A stretch of 60,200 nucleotides of DNA, taken from the NCBI GenBank assembly GCA_031082425.1, contig JAVHLB010000008.1, forward strand, positions 1 through 60,200. The letters run 5' to 3'. Source of the stretch: Candidatus Edwardsbacteria bacterium (GTDB taxonomy: Bacteria; Edwardsbacteria; AC1; EtOH8). Position 1 is the stretch's first letter; each line of letters opens with the position of its first letter. Below the pieces are notes generated by a model. It saw only the letters and a program-made list of their open reading frames with translations. It was not told the origin of the DNA and ran no database searches. The translations under genes and the position numbers were made by a program. Positions 23,695 to 32,342 of this stretch are shown one piece after another.

Positions 23695-25072
23695 CCCTAC
23701 TGTGGCCATCATCGGCCGACCCAACGTGGGCAAATCAACCCTGTTCAACCGGATCCTCAAGCGCAAGCTGGCCATCGTGGACGACCGGCCCGGCGTCACC
23801 CGGGACCGCAACTACGCCCTGGCGGACTGGAACGGCCGGGAGTTCTACCTGGTCGACACCGGCGGACTGGTGCCCAACACCGAGGACCGGATGGAGAAGT
23901 CCATCAAACACCAGGTGGAGATAGCCCTGGAGGAGGCCGATGTGCTGCTGATGGTGGTGGACCGCCAGACCGGGATCACCGATATCGATTACCATGTGGC
24001 CAAGCTGATCCGCCAATTCGGCAAGCCGTATCTGCTGCTGGTCAACAAGGTCGACGACCAGAAGCACGAGGGCGACTCCTATGAATTCATGAAGCTGGGC
24101 CTGGGGGAGCCGCTGCTGATAGCGGCCGGACCGGGCCGGGCCATCGGCGACATGCTGGACAAGGTGGTGGAGATGCTGCCCAGAGACAGGGTCGCTCCCC
24201 TGGACCCGTCCACCATCAAGGTGGCGGTGCTGGGAAAACCCAACGTGGGCAAATCCTCCCTGATCAACGCCATCACCGGGGAGGAGCGGGTGATCGTGGA
24301 CTCGGTGCCCGGAACCACCCGGGATTCGGTGGACACGATCTTCGAGTGGCGCAACCAGAAATACATGCTGATCGACACCGCCGGATTGCGAAGGAAAAGC
24401 AGGGTCAAGGATTCCCTGGAATTCTACACCACCCTCCGGACCGAAAAAAGCCTGGAACGGGCCGACGTGGGGGTGCTGGTGCTGGACAGTTCCGAAGGGC
24501 TGTCCCATCTGGACCTGACCCTGGCTTCGATGCTGGAACACTCCAACAAGGCGGTGATGGTGGTGATAAACAAATGGGACCTCCAGAAGGACCCCAACAA
24601 GGCCAACTATCTGGGTTGGCTCAAGGAGCAGATGCCTTTTTTGAATTTTGCCGAGTTCATCTTCACCTCGGCCACCGAGGAGCAGGGGATGCCTCAGCTG
24701 CTGCAGACCGTGATCTCGGTCTGCTATCTGTGGCGGAAAAATGTCGAACCGGAGGCCCTGGCCCGGGCCTTCGACCAGGCGGTGGAGAAGAACCGGCCGC
24801 CCAGCATCAAAGGCAAGCGGATAGACCTGTACTCCATAACCCAGACCGACGTGGCTCCGCCCCGCTTCCTGATCAAGGCCTCCGAGCCGGAGCTGGTGGC
24901 GCCCAATTACCAGAAGTACCTCCACAAGCAGCTTCATGAGGGCCTGGGATTAAAAGGGACGCCCATCCGGCTGATGTTCAAGCGTTCCAAGCCGCCGGCC
25001 GACTGGAGCGAACGAAACTATGTGGATTACGGCGGCCGGCCGAGATACCATTCCTCCAAGGGGGAAGACTGA
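23687..25072 (+). CDS. der: ribosome-assembly GTPase Der (EngA)
   Basis: The 461-residue protein has two tandem GTPase domains: the first with GRPNVGKS, DTGG and NKVD (about 1-165), the second with GKPNVGKSS, DTAGLRRKS and NKWD (about 180-350), then a KH-like domain. Der is essential for 50S subunit maturation. The start is ATG 23687, which places the first P-loop nine residues in, as in the family; the frame is open further upstream, but that is the previous gene's coding region. It is followed by plsY and gpsA, a frequent arrangement. Confidence 0.96.
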   Translation: MSNPTVAIIGRPNVGKSTLFNRILKRKLAIVDDRPGVTRDRNYALADWNGREFYLVDTGGLVPNTEDRMEKSIKHQVEIALEEADVLLMVVDRQTGITDIDYHVAKLIRQFGKPYLLLVNKVDDQKHEGDSYEFMKLGLGEPLLIAAGPGRAIGDMLDKVVEMLPRDRVAPLDPSTIKVAVLGKPNVGKSSLINAITGEERVIVDSVPGTTRDSVDTIFEWRNQKYMLIDTAGLRRKSRVKDSLEFYTTLRTEKSLERADVGVLVLDSSEGLSHLDLTLASMLEHSNKAVMVVINKWDLQKDPNKANYLGWLKEQMPFLNFAEFIFTSATEEQGMPQLLQTVISVCYLWRKNVEPEALARAFDQAVEKNRPPSIKGKRIDLYSITQTDVAPPRFLIKASEPELVAPNYQKYLHKQLHEGLGLKGTPIRLMFKRSKPPADWSERNYVDYGGRPRYHSSKGED

Positions 25073-25092
25073 CCTAATATCACAACCGCAAG

Positions 25093-25761
25093 ATGAAGGT
25101 TGATTATCAAGTGCTGATAAAAATATGTTATATCGTATCGGCCTATCTGGCCGGGGGCGTCCCGTTCGGTTTTCTGGCCGGGAAGGTCTTCAAGAAGGTC
25201 GATATCCGGGAGCACGGCAGCCGGAACCTGGGAGCCACAAATGTCTTCCGGGTGGTGGGGAAGGGGCCGGGGCTGGCGGTGTATCTTCTGGATGCCCTCA
25301 AGGGCTTTACCCCGGTGCTGATATCAAAGATGGTCTGGCCCAGTGCCAGCATTCCCGGCCAATGGTTCTATATCGCAGTGGGGCTGGCGGCCATTCTGGG
25401 GCATGTGTTCACCCCTTATCTCAGATTCAAGGGCGGGAAAGGGGTGGCCACCGCCTCCGGAGTCCTTCTGGCCCTGGAGCCGGCGGCCACCATGATCGCT
25501 TTGGCCGCCTTCATCGCCGTATTATCGGCCTCCGGCTATGTTTCGCTGGGATCCATAATCGCCTCCCTGGTCTTTCCCATCTCGGCCGCGGTGATCAGAA
25601 TCGTGCAGAACCAAAATCCCCTGGTCCCCATCGTGGCCCTGGGGTGGTTGATCACGATATTGATAATGCTGACCCATAAGAAAAACATCATCCGGCTGCT
25701 CAACGGAACGGAAAACAAGTTCCGTTTCAAAAAAGATAAATTTCCATCGGACGATAAATGA
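25093..25761 (+). CDS. plsY: acyl-phosphate:glycerol-3-phosphate acyltransferase
   Basis: A 222-residue inner-membrane enzyme with about five hydrophobic segments. PlsY motifs are present: GGVPFGFLAGK, REHGSRNLGATNVFRV (about 38-53) and FTPYLRFKGGKGVATASG (about 112-129). It makes lysophosphatidate from acyl-phosphate and glycerol-3-phosphate. It overlaps gpsA (ATGA at 25758-25761), which supplies glycerol-3-phosphate, so the two steps of phospholipid synthesis are coupled. The C-terminal tail is basic and slightly longer than usual. Confidence 0.95.
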   Translation: MKVDYQVLIKICYIVSAYLAGGVPFGFLAGKVFKKVDIREHGSRNLGATNVFRVVGKGPGLAVYLLDALKGFTPVLISKMVWPSASIPGQWFYIAVGLAAILGHVFTPYLRFKGGKGVATASGVLLALEPAATMIALAAFIAVLSASGYVSLGSIIASLVFPISAAVIRIVQNQNPLVPIVALGWLITILIMLTHKKNIIRLLNGTENKFRFKKDKFPSDDK

Positions 25762-26777
25762 CGGTACGGAACAAAAAAAAGGGGGCCGCGGTCCTGGGAG
25801 CCGGCAACTGGGGCACCACCCTGGCGGTGATGCTGGCCGAGAAAGGATATGCTGTCCGCCTCTGGGAGTTTCGGGCCGAGGCGGCCAGGAAGATCCAGCA
25901 GCAGAGGGAGAACCAAGAGTTTCTGCCGGGCATTCCCCTGCCGTATAACATCTCGGTCGGCTCCGATGTTGAAAAAACCTTAGCTGATAACCAGGTTGTT
26001 TTCTGGGCGCTGCCCTCACAAGTATTGCGTTCCGTCTGCCGGAATCTCTCGCCGCTTCTGGGGGACGATCGGCTGCTGGTAAGCGCCATCAAGGGGATAG
26101 AGGTGTCCAGCCTGATGCGCTGTTCCCAGGTGCTGGAGCAGGAACTGGGGCCAAAAGCTTCCCGGCTGGCGGTGCTGTCAGGGCCGAATATAGCGCCCGA
26201 GATCGCCCGGCATGTTCCCAGCACCACGGTGGTGGCCGCCAAATACCCGGGGGATGCCAAGGAAGTGCAGGAGATGCTGCGGTCGCCCTATTTCCGGGTG
26301 TATACCGGGGATGACATCATCGGACTGGAGCTGGGCGGCTCGCTGAAGAACATCATCGCCATCGCCGGCGGGATAATAGACGGGCTGGGCCTGGGGGCCA
26401 ACACCAAGGGGGCATTGCTGACCCGCGGCTTGGCTGAGATCACCCGGCTGGGGGTGGCGCTGGGGGCCAGGCCGGATACCTTTGCCGGGTTGTCCGGAAT
26501 GGGGGACCTGATCACCACCTGCTTCAGCCAGCAGAGCCGCAACCGCTCGGTGGGCCAGCAGATCGGGCAGGGGCGAAAACTGGGCGATATCCTAAAACAG
26601 ATGTCAATGGTGGCCGAGGGGGTGGAGACCACCAAAGCCGCCCACCGGCTGGCCCAAAAGCACGGCATAGAGATGCCCATCACCCAGCAGATGTATCGGG
26701 TGCTGTTCGAGGATAAGGATCCGGCCGAGGCCTTAAAAGATCTGATGGGGCGGGATGCCAAGGCGGAACTATGGTGA
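25758..26777 (+). CDS. gpsA: glycerol-3-phosphate dehydrogenase [NAD(P)+]
   Basis: The 339-residue product reduces dihydroxyacetone phosphate to sn-glycerol-3-phosphate for PlsY. It has the N-terminal dinucleotide fold VLGAGNWGTTLAVML (about 9-23), the block SGPNIAPEIA, and the substrate-domain motif LKNIIAIAGGIIDGLGLGANTKGALLTRG with the catalytic lysine in GGSLKN. The length and motif order are standard. It is coupled to plsY upstream and overlaps the next gene by 7 bases. Confidence 0.95.
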   Translation: MTVRNKKKGAAVLGAGNWGTTLAVMLAEKGYAVRLWEFRAEAARKIQQQRENQEFLPGIPLPYNISVGSDVEKTLADNQVVFWALPSQVLRSVCRNLSPLLGDDRLLVSAIKGIEVSSLMRCSQVLEQELGPKASRLAVLSGPNIAPEIARHVPSTTVVAAKYPGDAKEVQEMLRSPYFRVYTGDDIIGLELGGSLKNIIAIAGGIIDGLGLGANTKGALLTRGLAEITRLGVALGARPDTFAGLSGMGDLITTCFSQQSRNRSVGQQIGQGRKLGDILKQMSMVAEGVETTKAAHRLAQKHGIEMPITQQMYRVLFEDKDPAEALKDLMGRDAKAELW

Positions 26778-27496
26778 GATACTGGCAGGTGACCCAAAGA
26801 TACGGCTGCGATGTGCTGGAATTGAATTTCCTCAACGAATTCGGGATCAATCACGGCCTGGTGGTCAAAACCCAGGGGCGGGATATTGACCAGGCCGAGG
26901 TCTACCGCTCCCTGTCGGCCCGGCGCAAAACGGTGGTCACCAGCCAGGTCCACGGCTGCGACATCTGCCGGGTGGACTCCCGGTTCGATAAATTCTATCC
27001 CCACCGGGTCCAGGCCGACGGCCTGATGACCGACCGCAGCGATGTGGTGCTTACCATTCACACCGCCGACTGCCTGCCGATATACCTGGCCTCTTCGGAC
27101 CGACGCTACCTGGCCCTGGTGCATGCCGGGTGGAGGGGCACGGCCGCTAACTTTGCCGCCAAAGCGGTCGATGTTTTCTGCGGTGAATATGGACTCAGCC
27201 CCAGAGAACTGGTGGCCGCCATCGGGCCGGGCATCGAGGCCGGCTGCTACCAGGTGGACCGCGATGTGGCCGGGAGATTCCCGCCGGAACATGCCAGACC
27301 CGAGAATAACGGCAAATGGTTGTTGGATCTGCGAAGCACCAACCGCGACCAGTTGTTATCGTCCGGGATGAAACCCTGCAATATCTACGTCAGCGATTTT
27401 TGCACCAAATGCCGTCCCGATATGTTCCATTCCTACCGCCGGGAGGGAAAATTAAAAGGTAAGATGATCGCCTTTATGGAGGCCCCAGATGATTGA
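26771..27496 (+). CDS. pgeF: laccase-domain protein PgeF (YfiH/LACC1 family)
   Basis: A 241-residue protein with the family's metal-binding residues: His in SQVHGCD, Cys in HTADCLPIYL and His in LVHAGWRGTA, plus the late block DFCTKCRPDMFHSYRREG. YfiH/PgeF proteins have been linked to purine nucleoside phosphorolysis (LACC1) and to removal of misincorporated L-Ser from UDP-MurNAc in E. coli. Which activity applies here is not visible. It overlaps both gpsA and merR. Confidence 0.9.
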   Translation: MVRYWQVTQRYGCDVLELNFLNEFGINHGLVVKTQGRDIDQAEVYRSLSARRKTVVTSQVHGCDICRVDSRFDKFYPHRVQADGLMTDRSDVVLTIHTADCLPIYLASSDRRYLALVHAGWRGTAANFAAKAVDVFCGEYGLSPRELVAAIGPGIEAGCYQVDRDVAGRFPPEHARPENNGKWLLDLRSTNRDQLLSSGMKPCNIYVSDFCTKCRPDMFHSYRREGKLKGKMIAFMEAPDD

Positions 27497-27884
27497 GCCG
27501 GTAGCCCAAAAAAACAAAGAAAAAACCAAGACCTTAAAACGGTTGCCGGGCACCAAGGTTTATCACAATATCCGTGAGGTGGGCGAAATGACATCCCTGA
27601 AGCCCTATGTCCTGAGGTTCTGGGAGAGCGAATTCCCCCAGCTCCGGCCCCGCTTGAGCCGGGGCGGAAGACGCCAATACCAGCTGGACGACATCAAAAT
27701 GGTGCTGATGATCAAGAAGCTGCTTTACGAGGACGGCTTCACCATCGCCGGGGCCCGGGGCCGGCTGGCCGAGATCCGGGAGCAGGACCCCGACCAGATG
27801 GAGATCCCGTTCAACCAGTTCCGGGAGAGGTCCCAGCTGGAGCAGATAATCGAGGAATTGAGGGTAATGTTAAAATCGCTTTAG
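27489..27884 (+). CDS. MerR-family transcriptional regulator
   Basis: The 131-residue protein has an N-terminal extension rich in Lys, then the MerR winged helix (about 24-92): KVYHNIREVGEMTSLKPYVLRFWESEFPQLRP, GRRQYQLDDIKMVLMIKKLLYEDGFTIAGAR in outline, and a short C-terminal coiled coil. This is the compact type (HTH_17/MerR_1) without an effector domain. Its placement directly ahead of a tRNA-Pro with surE and pcm further on recalls the merR-tRNA-Pro-surE-pcm order I remember from Deltaproteobacteria. Overlaps pgeF by 8 bases. Targets are unknown. Confidence 0.88.
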   Translation: MIEPVAQKNKEKTKTLKRLPGTKVYHNIREVGEMTSLKPYVLRFWESEFPQLRPRLSRGGRRQYQLDDIKMVLMIKKLLYEDGFTIAGARGRLAEIREQDPDQMEIPFNQFRERSQLEQIIEELRVMLKSL

Positions 27885-27900
27885 CCGGTTCATTTTCTGC

Positions 27901-27929
27901 TTGCTTTAGGAATGTTTTTACCGTATAAT
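27901..27929 (+). promoter_or_regulatory. promoter of tRNA-Pro
   Basis: TTGCTT (27901-27906), 17-base spacer, consensus TATAAT (27924-27929). The predicted start near 27936 lies only about 5 bases before the mature tRNA 5' end. Confidence 0.7.
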
Positions 27930-27940
27930 TATCCGGTTGT

Positions 27941-28018
27941 CGGGGTGTAGCGCAGTCCGGTTAGCGCACTTGACTGGGGGTCAAGGGGCCGGTGGTTCGA
28001 ATCCACTCACCCCGACCA
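27941..28018 (+). tRNA. tRNA-Pro (anticodon GGG)
   Basis: Acceptor CGGGGTG/CACCCCG, D-stem GCGC/GCGC, anticodon stem CTTGA/TCAAG with loop CTGGGGG (anticodon GGG), T-arm GGTGG-TTCGAAT-CCACT, and encoded CCA (28016-28018). All stems are closed and conserved bases are present. Confidence 0.96.
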
Positions 28019-28051
28019 TTTATTCGATAGAGCGGGGCTAGAATTGCGATG

Positions 28052-28091
28052 ATGGCAAAAATCTTAGGCGACTAAGGCTTTTGCCATTTTT
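28052..28091 (+). terminator. terminator of tRNA-Pro
   Basis: ATGGCAAAA (28052-28060) and ATTTTGCCAT-type complement (28079-28087) plus TCTTAG/CTAAGG form a 15-bp stem with one A-C mismatch, loop GCGA, followed by TTTT. Confidence 0.85.
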
Positions 28092-28273
28092 GCCAGCAGC
28101 TGGCCAGGGAGTATTACCGGACCACGGTGTTCACCGGGAAGCTGATCTCCCACAAGGAGAGACTTTCCCAGCGGCTGTTGCACAACGAGACGGCCTACTC
28201 CATCCAGCGCCGGCTGCTGTGGGAGGTGATCACCACCGCGGTGCCGCCCATCAGGGACTCGGGGTGTCTTTGA
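28076..28273 (+). pseudogene. C-terminal fragment of an unidentified gene
   Basis: After the TAA at 28073-28075 the frame is open to TGA 28271-28273 and encodes a GC-rich, well-coded helical segment (EYYRTTVFTGKLISHKERLS, then QRRLLWEVITTAVPPIRDSG). It has no start codon or ribosome site, and its first codons lie inside the tRNA-Pro terminator. Codon use looks like a real gene from this genome, so I read it as the tail of a truncated gene left beside the tRNA, perhaps after a recombination event. I do not recognise the family. The surrounding spacer (28019-28336) holds nothing else. Confidence 0.45.
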
Positions 28274-28336
28274 CAACGGGTGACATTTCAGGGAAATTGT
28301 GAAAGATAAGTTTAATTTGCATGTCTAAGGAGAGTT

Positions 28337-29437
28337 ATGGATCCCAGAGTAACCAAGCACGCCGAGGTGCTGATGAAATATTCGCTGGCCCTGAAGAAAG
28401 GCGACAAGCTGATGATCCAGGGCGAGCATTTCACCATGCCCCTGATCAAGGAATGCTTTCGACTGGCGCTGGAGCTGGGGGCCCATCCCCAGGTCAAGAT
28501 ATTAAATTCCGAATTGTCGGAGATCATGATGAAGCAGGGCAGCGACCAGCAGCTGACCTTCATCCACGAAAGCGACAAAGTGGCCGTTAAGACCGCCGAC
28601 GCCCTGCTGACCCTGATGGGCAGCGTCAACACCAGGATGATGAGCAACGTGGATCCCGACCGGCTCAGGGTCGCCAGCCGGGGCAATGCCGAAATATTCA
28701 AGATGTTCTTCGAGCGGATGGCCAGGAACGAACTGCGGTGGTGCGGGACCATGTTCCCGGGCCAGTCCAATGCCCAGGAGGCCAGCATGTCCTTGTCCGA
28801 ATATGAGGACTTTGTCTACAATTCCTGTTATCTGGACCGGGACGACCCGGTGGCCAAATGGCGGGAGATCGAGCGGGAACAGAAAAAGATCTGCGACCAC
28901 CTGGACGCCAAAAAGGAACTGCAGATAATATCCCAGGACACCGACCTGAAGATGACCATCGCCGGGCGCAAGTGGGTCAACTGCTGCGGGCAGGTCAATT
29001 TCCCGGACGGCGAGGTGTTCACCGGGCCGGTGGAGGATTCGGTCAACGGGCATATCCGGTTCAGCTTTCCGGGCATCTATTCCGGCCGGGAGGTGGAGAA
29101 CATCCAACTGACCTTCCAGAACGGCAAGGTGGTCAAGGCCACCGCCGACAAGGGTGAGGAGCTGCTGAACAAACTGCTGGAGACCGATGCCGGCGCCCGC
29201 TTCGTGGGAGAGATCGCGGTGGGCACCAATTACAACATCACCAAATTCACCCGGAACATGCTGTTCGACGAGAAGATCGGCGGCACGGTCCATCTGGCCA
29301 TCGGACGCTCCATCCCGGAATCGCTGGGCGTCAACCAGTCGGCCATTCACTGGGACATGCTGTGCGACATGAAGCAGGGCGGCAGGATACTGGCCGACGG
29401 CCAGGTCGTCTACCAGGACGGCAAATTCACAATTTAG
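28337..29437 (+). CDS. M29-family metallo-aminopeptidase (aminopeptidase T/AmpS-like)
   Basis: A 366-residue cytoplasmic peptidase that removes N-terminal residues. Seen: the N-terminal block YSLALKKGDKLMIQGEHF and the metal-binding C-terminal region with FPDGEVFTGPVEDSVNG, VGEIAVGTNYNITKFT, TVHLAIGRSIPESLG and SAIHWDMLCD, supplying the Glu, His and Asp ligands of the paired-metal site. Length is slightly below the usual 410 residues, from the N-terminal domain. Ribosome site AAGGAGAG. A strong terminator follows, so it is likely a single-gene unit. Confidence 0.92.
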   Translation: MDPRVTKHAEVLMKYSLALKKGDKLMIQGEHFTMPLIKECFRLALELGAHPQVKILNSELSEIMMKQGSDQQLTFIHESDKVAVKTADALLTLMGSVNTRMMSNVDPDRLRVASRGNAEIFKMFFERMARNELRWCGTMFPGQSNAQEASMSLSEYEDFVYNSCYLDRDDPVAKWREIEREQKKICDHLDAKKELQIISQDTDLKMTIAGRKWVNCCGQVNFPDGEVFTGPVEDSVNGHIRFSFPGIYSGREVENIQLTFQNGKVVKATADKGEELLNKLLETDAGARFVGEIAVGTNYNITKFTRNMLFDEKIGGTVHLAIGRSIPESLGVNQSAIHWDMLCDMKQGGRILADGQVVYQDGKFTI

Positions 29438-29453
29438 GGCCGGCAGTTTATTG

Positions 29454-29483
29454 AAAAAGCACATCTTTTTGATGTGCTTTTTT
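29454..29483 (+). terminator. terminator after the M29 aminopeptidase
   Basis: AAAAAGCACATC (29454-29465) pairs fully with GATGTGCTTTTT (29471-29482) around a 5-base T loop, and further T residues follow. It could work in both directions. Confidence 0.9.
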
Positions 29484-29496
29484 CTTTGAAATACAA

Positions 29497-29525
29497 TAGA
29501 CAAACCGGCAGGAATAAGTTATAAT
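29497..29525 (+). promoter_or_regulatory. promoter giving a probable leaderless mRNA
   Basis: TAGACA (29497-29502), 17-base spacer, TATAAT (29520-29525). Transcription would begin around 29532-29534, that is at or within 2 bases of the ATG at 29534. No Shine-Dalgarno sequence is present. Confidence 0.6.
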
Positions 29526-29533
29526 AAAATGTT

Positions 29534-30199
29534 ATGAAAGTAGCTGTAATAATACCGGCTTACAACGCAGGAGGCACCCTGGGAAATCTGCTGGCCGAGG
29601 CCGTTGGGTGGGTGGATTTATGCGATGTCATGGTGGTCAACGACGGCTCGGATGACGCTACGGCTGCCATTATGGAAAGATCCCCGGTCATAAGCCTGGC
29701 CCATGTCGCCAACTGCGGAAAGGGCCGGGCACTGAGGACCGGGTTTGCCCATGCCCTGTCTTTGGGCTATGATGCGGTGATAACCATGGATGCCGACGGC
29801 CAGCACGACCCGAAGTATATTCCGTCGATGATTGATATTATGGATGCTGGACATTGGGACATTATTGTTGGTTCCCGCAGGAATGAGTTTGGAAGAATGT
29901 CATTTGCCCGTTTTCTGAGCAACAGTATCACCACGGTGGTGGTGTCTCTTTTAGCAGGTCAGAAGATCGAGGACAGCCAGTGCGGCTACCGGCTGATCCG
30001 GCGGGAGGTGCTGGAAGCAATTGTTCTGGAAACGGACGGCTATCAGATGGAGTCAGAACTGCTGATCAAGGCCGGGCGGAGGGGATTCACTATCGGGCAA
30101 GTTCCGATAGATATCAGAAGCTCTGCCACCAGCCATATAAGGCATTTGACTGATACTTGGAAATTTATGGTCATGGCCCTGAAGTCACTTTGGTTGTGA
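29534..30199 (+). CDS. glycosyltransferase family 2 (DPM1-like)
   Basis: A 221-residue GT-A fold enzyme. It has VIIPAYNAGGTL, VVNDGSDD, the metal-binding DXD in ITMDADGQHDPKY, GSRRNEFGRMSF and QCGYRLIRREV. It resembles dolichol-phosphate-mannose or polyprenyl-phosphate-glucose synthases, but the C-terminal transmembrane helices of DPM-type bacterial enzymes are absent, so it acts at the membrane surface or on a soluble acceptor. Donor and acceptor are unknown. It seems to be translated from a leaderless message. Confidence 0.88.
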   Translation: MKVAVIIPAYNAGGTLGNLLAEAVGWVDLCDVMVVNDGSDDATAAIMERSPVISLAHVANCGKGRALRTGFAHALSLGYDAVITMDADGQHDPKYIPSMIDIMDAGHWDIIVGSRRNEFGRMSFARFLSNSITTVVVSLLAGQKIEDSQCGYRLIRREVLEAIVLETDGYQMESELLIKAGRRGFTIGQVPIDIRSSATSHIRHLTDTWKFMVMALKSLWL

Positions 30200-30204
30200 T
30201 TTGG

Positions 30205-30224
30205 ATTCCCACCTGGGCGGGAAT
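30205..30224. repeat. dRS3-like repeat ATTCCC-N8-GGGAAT
   Basis: ATTCCC (30205-30210), eight bases, GGGAAT (30219-30224), then GACA. It matches the core of the Neisseria dRS3 repeat formula. A second copy with the same flank is at 36026-36045. Confidence 0.65.
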
Positions 30225-30277
30225 GACAATCAATGATGATTCGATAAACATAACACTGAATATAACAAAAAATCCTG

Positions 30278-31057
30278 ATGAAGAAAAAACCATTGATCCT
30301 GATCACCAACGATGATGGCATTGACGCCCTGGGCATCAAGGCCCTGCGCTGCAGTTTAAAAAAGATAGCCCGGACCGTGGTATTCGCCCCGATGTCCGAG
30401 AAAAGCGGGGCCAGCCATTCCTTCTCCCTGCGCAAGCCGCTGGAGGTGGTGTGGCGCAACCGGACCACCGTGGCGGTGGACGGCACCCCCACCGACTGCG
30501 TGATGCTGGCCATCCGCGGACTGCTGAAGGAGAGGCCCGACCTGGTGGTGTCCGGCATCAACCACGGCCCCAACCTGGGCGACGATGTCACCTACTCCGG
30601 CACGGTGGCCGGGGCCACCGAGGGCACCCTGCTGAGCATCCCGTCCATCGCCGTGTCATGCACCTCATGGAACGGCTGTAACTTCCAGGCGGCCGCCCAT
30701 TACGCCCGCCGGGTGGCGGCCACCGCCCTCAAGCAGGGTCTGCCCAAGAACACCCTGCTCAACGTCAACGTACCCAGCCTGCCGATGGCCAGGATCAAAG
30801 GGGTCAAGATCACCAAGCTGGGAAAGAGGATCTACCGCGACGTGATAGTGGAGCAGAAGCATCCCGACGGCCGGCAGTATTTCATGATTGACGGGGCCGA
30901 CCCGGACTGGGAGCGCCAGCCCAGGACCGATTTCGAGGCCATCGAGCAGAACTACGTCTCCATCACCCCGTTCCACCTGGACTGGACCAATCATCGGGCA
31001 TTGGCCAGTCTGAAAAGTTGGGAAAAACTGCTGGCCACAGATCGAATCGCAAGATAA
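30278..31057 (+). CDS. surE: 5'-nucleotidase SurE
   Basis: The 259-residue protein starts with the SurE metal site ILITNDDGIDALG (Asp-Asp), then FAPMSEKSGASHSFSL, the core GTPTDCVMLAI and VVSGINHGPNLGDDVTYSGTVAGATEG. SurE dephosphorylates nucleoside 5'- and 3'-monophosphates and short polyphosphates in stressed cells. The stop overlaps the ATG of the first MFS gene (TAATG). The classical partner pcm lies 2.6 kb downstream, separated by the two MFS genes. ATG 30278 has no strong ribosome site. Confidence 0.95.
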   Translation: MKKKPLILITNDDGIDALGIKALRCSLKKIARTVVFAPMSEKSGASHSFSLRKPLEVVWRNRTTVAVDGTPTDCVMLAIRGLLKERPDLVVSGINHGPNLGDDVTYSGTVAGATEGTLLSIPSIAVSCTSWNGCNFQAAAHYARRVAATALKQGLPKNTLLNVNVPSLPMARIKGVKITKLGKRIYRDVIVEQKHPDGRQYFMIDGADPDWERQPRTDFEAIEQNYVSITPFHLDWTNHRALASLKSWEKLLATDRIAR

Positions 31058-32304
31058 TGATCGCCGCACTAAATAATTTCGCCAGCGAAACTTTTTCCGC
31101 CCTGCGGGTGCGCAATTACCGCCTGTACTTCATAGGACAGGGGATCTCCTTGAGCGGCACCTGGATGTCGACCATCGGCCAGGCCTGGCTGGTGCTCAAG
31201 CTGACCGAATCCGGCACGGCCCTGGGCCTGGTGTCGGCCTTTCAGTACCTGCCGGTGCTGCTGCTGGGGCCGCTGGGAGGGGTGGTGACCGACCGGTTCC
31301 CAAAACGGAAGCTGCTCTACTTCACCCAGGGTGCTTTCTGCCTGCTGGATCTGATACTGGCGATTCTGGTGGTCACCGGCAAGGTCCAGTTATGGATGGT
31401 CTACAGCCTGGCCCTGTGTTTCGGGCTGCTGGTGGCCATAGACAACCCCACCCGCCAGTCCTTCGTGCATGAGATGGTCGGCAGCAAGCTTCTTAAGAAT
31501 GCGGTGACCCTGAACTCCATGGAGATCAACCTGGCCCGGGTGATCGGGCCGGCCCTGGCCGGGGTGCTGATCGCCAGCGTGGGGATGGCTTCCTGTTTCT
31601 TCATCAATTCGTTTTCCTTTTTGGCGGTGTTGATCTGCCTTTTCCTGATGCGGGGCAAAGACCTTCATCCCATCCCGCCCATCCGGCAGTTCAAGGGGCA
31701 GCTGAGCCGGGGATTCGTCTACATGTGGAAGACCCCGGTGATCCGGGAGGTCCTGGTCATGATGGCCATCGTGGGCACCCTGACCTATGAGTTCCAGGTG
31801 AGCCTGCCGCTGATAGCCAAATATACCTTCCACGGCAATGCCCGGACCCTGGCCCTGTTGACCTCCGCCACCGGAATAGGATCGGTGCTGGGGGGCCTGT
31901 TCACCGCCAGCCGGGGGAAGGCCGGGACCTTTTGGGTGGCCTGGGCCAGCCTGGCCTTCGGCACGGCCATCCTGGCGGTCTCGGTTTTGCCCACTTTGGC
32001 TCTGGCCGTTACGGCCATGGTGATCGTGGGGATCTTTTCCATTGCCTTCAATTCGCTGGGCAACACCACCCTGCAGTTGGAGTGCACCCCGGAGATGCGG
32101 GGCCGGGTGATGTCCCTTTGGGCGGTGACCTTCATCGGCTCCAATGCCATAGGCGGACCGGTCATCGGCTGGGTGGGAGAACACACCGATCCCAGGTGGA
32201 GCCTGGCCTTGGGCGGGATGGCGGCAATAGTTGCCGGGATTTACGGGTTGATCTCATCCAAAAAGGCCTATTCCAAAATAGATCTGGCTGTCGAGACGGC
32301 TTAA
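31057..32304 (+). CDS. MFS transporter, first of a tandem pair
   Basis: A 415-residue protein with about 11-12 hydrophobic helices, of the EntS/MFS_3 type (PF05977). The loop between helices 2 and 3 has GGVVTDRFPKRKLLYFTQ, the MFS motif A. Helix-4/5 region reads DNPTRQSFVHEMVG, typical of this group. It is probably a proton-driven exporter of a small molecule at the inner membrane; the substrate is unknown. The start is ATG 31057, coupled to surE by a one-base overlap; an upstream in-frame start at 31018 lies in surE and is unlikely. Confidence 0.9.
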   Translation: MIAALNNFASETFSALRVRNYRLYFIGQGISLSGTWMSTIGQAWLVLKLTESGTALGLVSAFQYLPVLLLGPLGGVVTDRFPKRKLLYFTQGAFCLLDLILAILVVTGKVQLWMVYSLALCFGLLVAIDNPTRQSFVHEMVGSKLLKNAVTLNSMEINLARVIGPALAGVLIASVGMASCFFINSFSFLAVLICLFLMRGKDLHPIPPIRQFKGQLSRGFVYMWKTPVIREVLVMMAIVGTLTYEFQVSLPLIAKYTFHGNARTLALLTSATGIGSVLGGLFTASRGKAGTFWVAWASLAFGTAILAVSVLPTLALAVTAMVIVGIFSIAFNSLGNTTLQLECTPEMRGRVMSLWAVTFIGSNAIGGPVIGWVGEHTDPRWSLALGGMAAIVAGIYGLISSKKAYSKIDLAVETA

Positions 32305-32342
32305 TTCACCACCACGCCAGCCAAGGTTCGAAATGATAAATA

